Positions 63,376-64,000 of a DNA stretch of 64,000 nt are shown here, piece by piece (position 1 is the stretch's first letter; each line of letters starts with the position of its first letter). This DNA comes from Symmetrospora coprosmae (Eukaryota > Basidiomycota > Cystobasidiomycetes > Symmetrosporaceae): positions 1-64,000 of the forward strand of contig VUYT01000048.1 of the NCBI GenBank assembly GCA_008802785.1. The letters are read 5' to 3'. The notes under the pieces are model-generated. The model was not told where the DNA came from and made no database searches. It saw nothing but the letters and a program-made list of their open reading frames with translations. Both the position numbers and the translations under genes were made by a program.

Positions 63376-64000
63376 CTACTTGCAATGCCATGCAGTACGA
63401 TCGCCATCTAGATATGAGTGACATCTTCGAGAATCAACAAAGTAAACGACCCCACCACCCTGAGCGGCCAGAATCATGCGGACCCTCTGCAGCTTCTCCT
63501 CGTCGCTGAGCCCTTCCATATCGCCAAAGGCCGGATTGTTCAGCAGGACTGCAAAAATCTCCACCTCTGGCTCTTCTGCTGCTGGATGCTGATGCTGCGG
63601 CATGCTCATTGCCGGCGTTGCAACCGGCTGTCTCATGGGCTCAGGCGCAGGCGCACTGAATGTCTCGATCTGCTGCTCCTGCTTTTCGTCTACTGCGGCA
63701 GCGACCTGCTCCTCCCCCGCTCCGCCGTCAATCATTCTCTTGATCGATTGCGGCAAGCACAGGCCAAAGCAGAATATATTCTTGATGAGGCCGAACTGTC
63801 CGTCGTCAGCTTCCTCCCAGTTCCTGTCAAGGTTGCGGAGGGGCTGTGCCGGGGATCATCAGCATCGCCCTCGACACCAGGTGCTTCCAAACTCACCACA
63901 AGCTGCTTCTCAAAGTTCTGTCGTGTGACCTTGCTCTTCCAGAGGCGAATGGCAGCCAGCAAATGATCGAGCCATTCTACAAGCTGCTCCCGCGCATCTT
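63376..64000 (-). CDS. Unidentified protein, 3' part only (continues past window end)
   Basis: I do not recognise this gene. Visible exons read EQLVEWLDHLLAAIRLWKSKVTRQNFEKQLV near the window end, then (after an intron near 63895-63855) LRNLDRNWEEADDGQFGLIKNIFCFGLCLPQSIKRMIDGG. A disordered Gln/Pro/Met-rich linker follows, then an ordered acidic segment, PEVEIFAVLLNNPAFGDMEGLSDEEKLQRVRMILAAQ. The end is either GGGVVYFVDSRRCHSYLDGDRTAWHCK at 63376 or, with a short 34-base intron, DVTHI at 63408. Both fit reading phase. The segment LWKSKVTRQNFEKQLV is helical and basic. No catalytic or localisation motif is seen. Its stop is about 120 bases from the MDM31 start. Confidence 0.6.

Noticed and set aside
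1-64000. tRNA, rRNA, CRISPR arrays, LTR or virus-like elements
   Set aside because: Looked for GGTTCGA-type B boxes, spaced direct repeats, long terminal repeats and reverse transcriptase, integrase or capsid motifs; none was convincing.

Overview
This window is nuclear DNA from a fungus. The genes are GC-rich and close together on both strands. Most are cut by several short GT-AG introns, and many encode long Ser/Pro/Gln-rich proteins. Housekeeping genes are plainly fungal (SEC22, Sec61 gamma, BET2, VPS15, QCR8, MDM31, HOP2), and there is plant-cell-wall machinery with fungal CBM1 modules. Intron density, base composition and style suggest a basidiomycete, possibly a smut relative (Ustilaginomycotina). 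That placement is inference; no ribosomal or other marker gene is present. I see no transposon, virus-like element, tRNA, rRNA or CRISPR array.

Layout. 1-204 is a poor-looking sequence edge. 205-11318 holds the 3' part of a glycerophosphodiester phosphodiesterase gene, a three-RRM RNA-binding protein, a low-complexity protein and a membrane-anchored heparinase II/III-like enzyme. 11564-21627 holds an F-box/LRR protein ending in a CaaX-like box, a GNAT acetyltransferase, HOP2 and a MutY-type DNA glycosylase (divergent neighbours), and a Gln-rich coiled-coil protein. 21882-29606 holds two large, unrecognised, mostly disordered proteins, divergently transcribed. 29837-39938 is a membrane-traffic and ER/mitochondria block: SEC22, an EPS1/TMX-like transmembrane disulfide isomerase, the BET2 Rab prenyltransferase subunit, a mitochondrial PPR protein and Sec61 gamma.

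40386-44966 holds a coiled-coil protein, a seven-membrane-pass fungal protein and a 120-residue acidic protein. 45264-51500 is an island of four secreted-protein genes: a GH5 endoglucanase with CBM1, two paralogues of an unnamed secreted family (one with a GPI-like tail, one with two CBM1-like modules), and a DUF3455-like protein. 51765-64000 returns to core biology: a WBP4-like splicing factor, VPS15, QCR8, a UreF urease accessory protein, MDM31 and the 3' end of an unidentified gene.

Many convergent genes sit very close together (21, 55, 95 and 132 bp between stops), so their mRNA tails must overlap or nearly do so. Exon boundaries were set by eye from splice consensus, reading phase and family similarity. 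The outer ends of most genes are firm; some internal junctions are not. The items I find most worth checking are the paralogue pair with swapped C-termini, the CaaX-tailed F-box protein, the 10-base exon that splits the catalytic glutamate codon of the endoglucanase, and a repeated KL..V.G motif in the large protein at 21882-25718.
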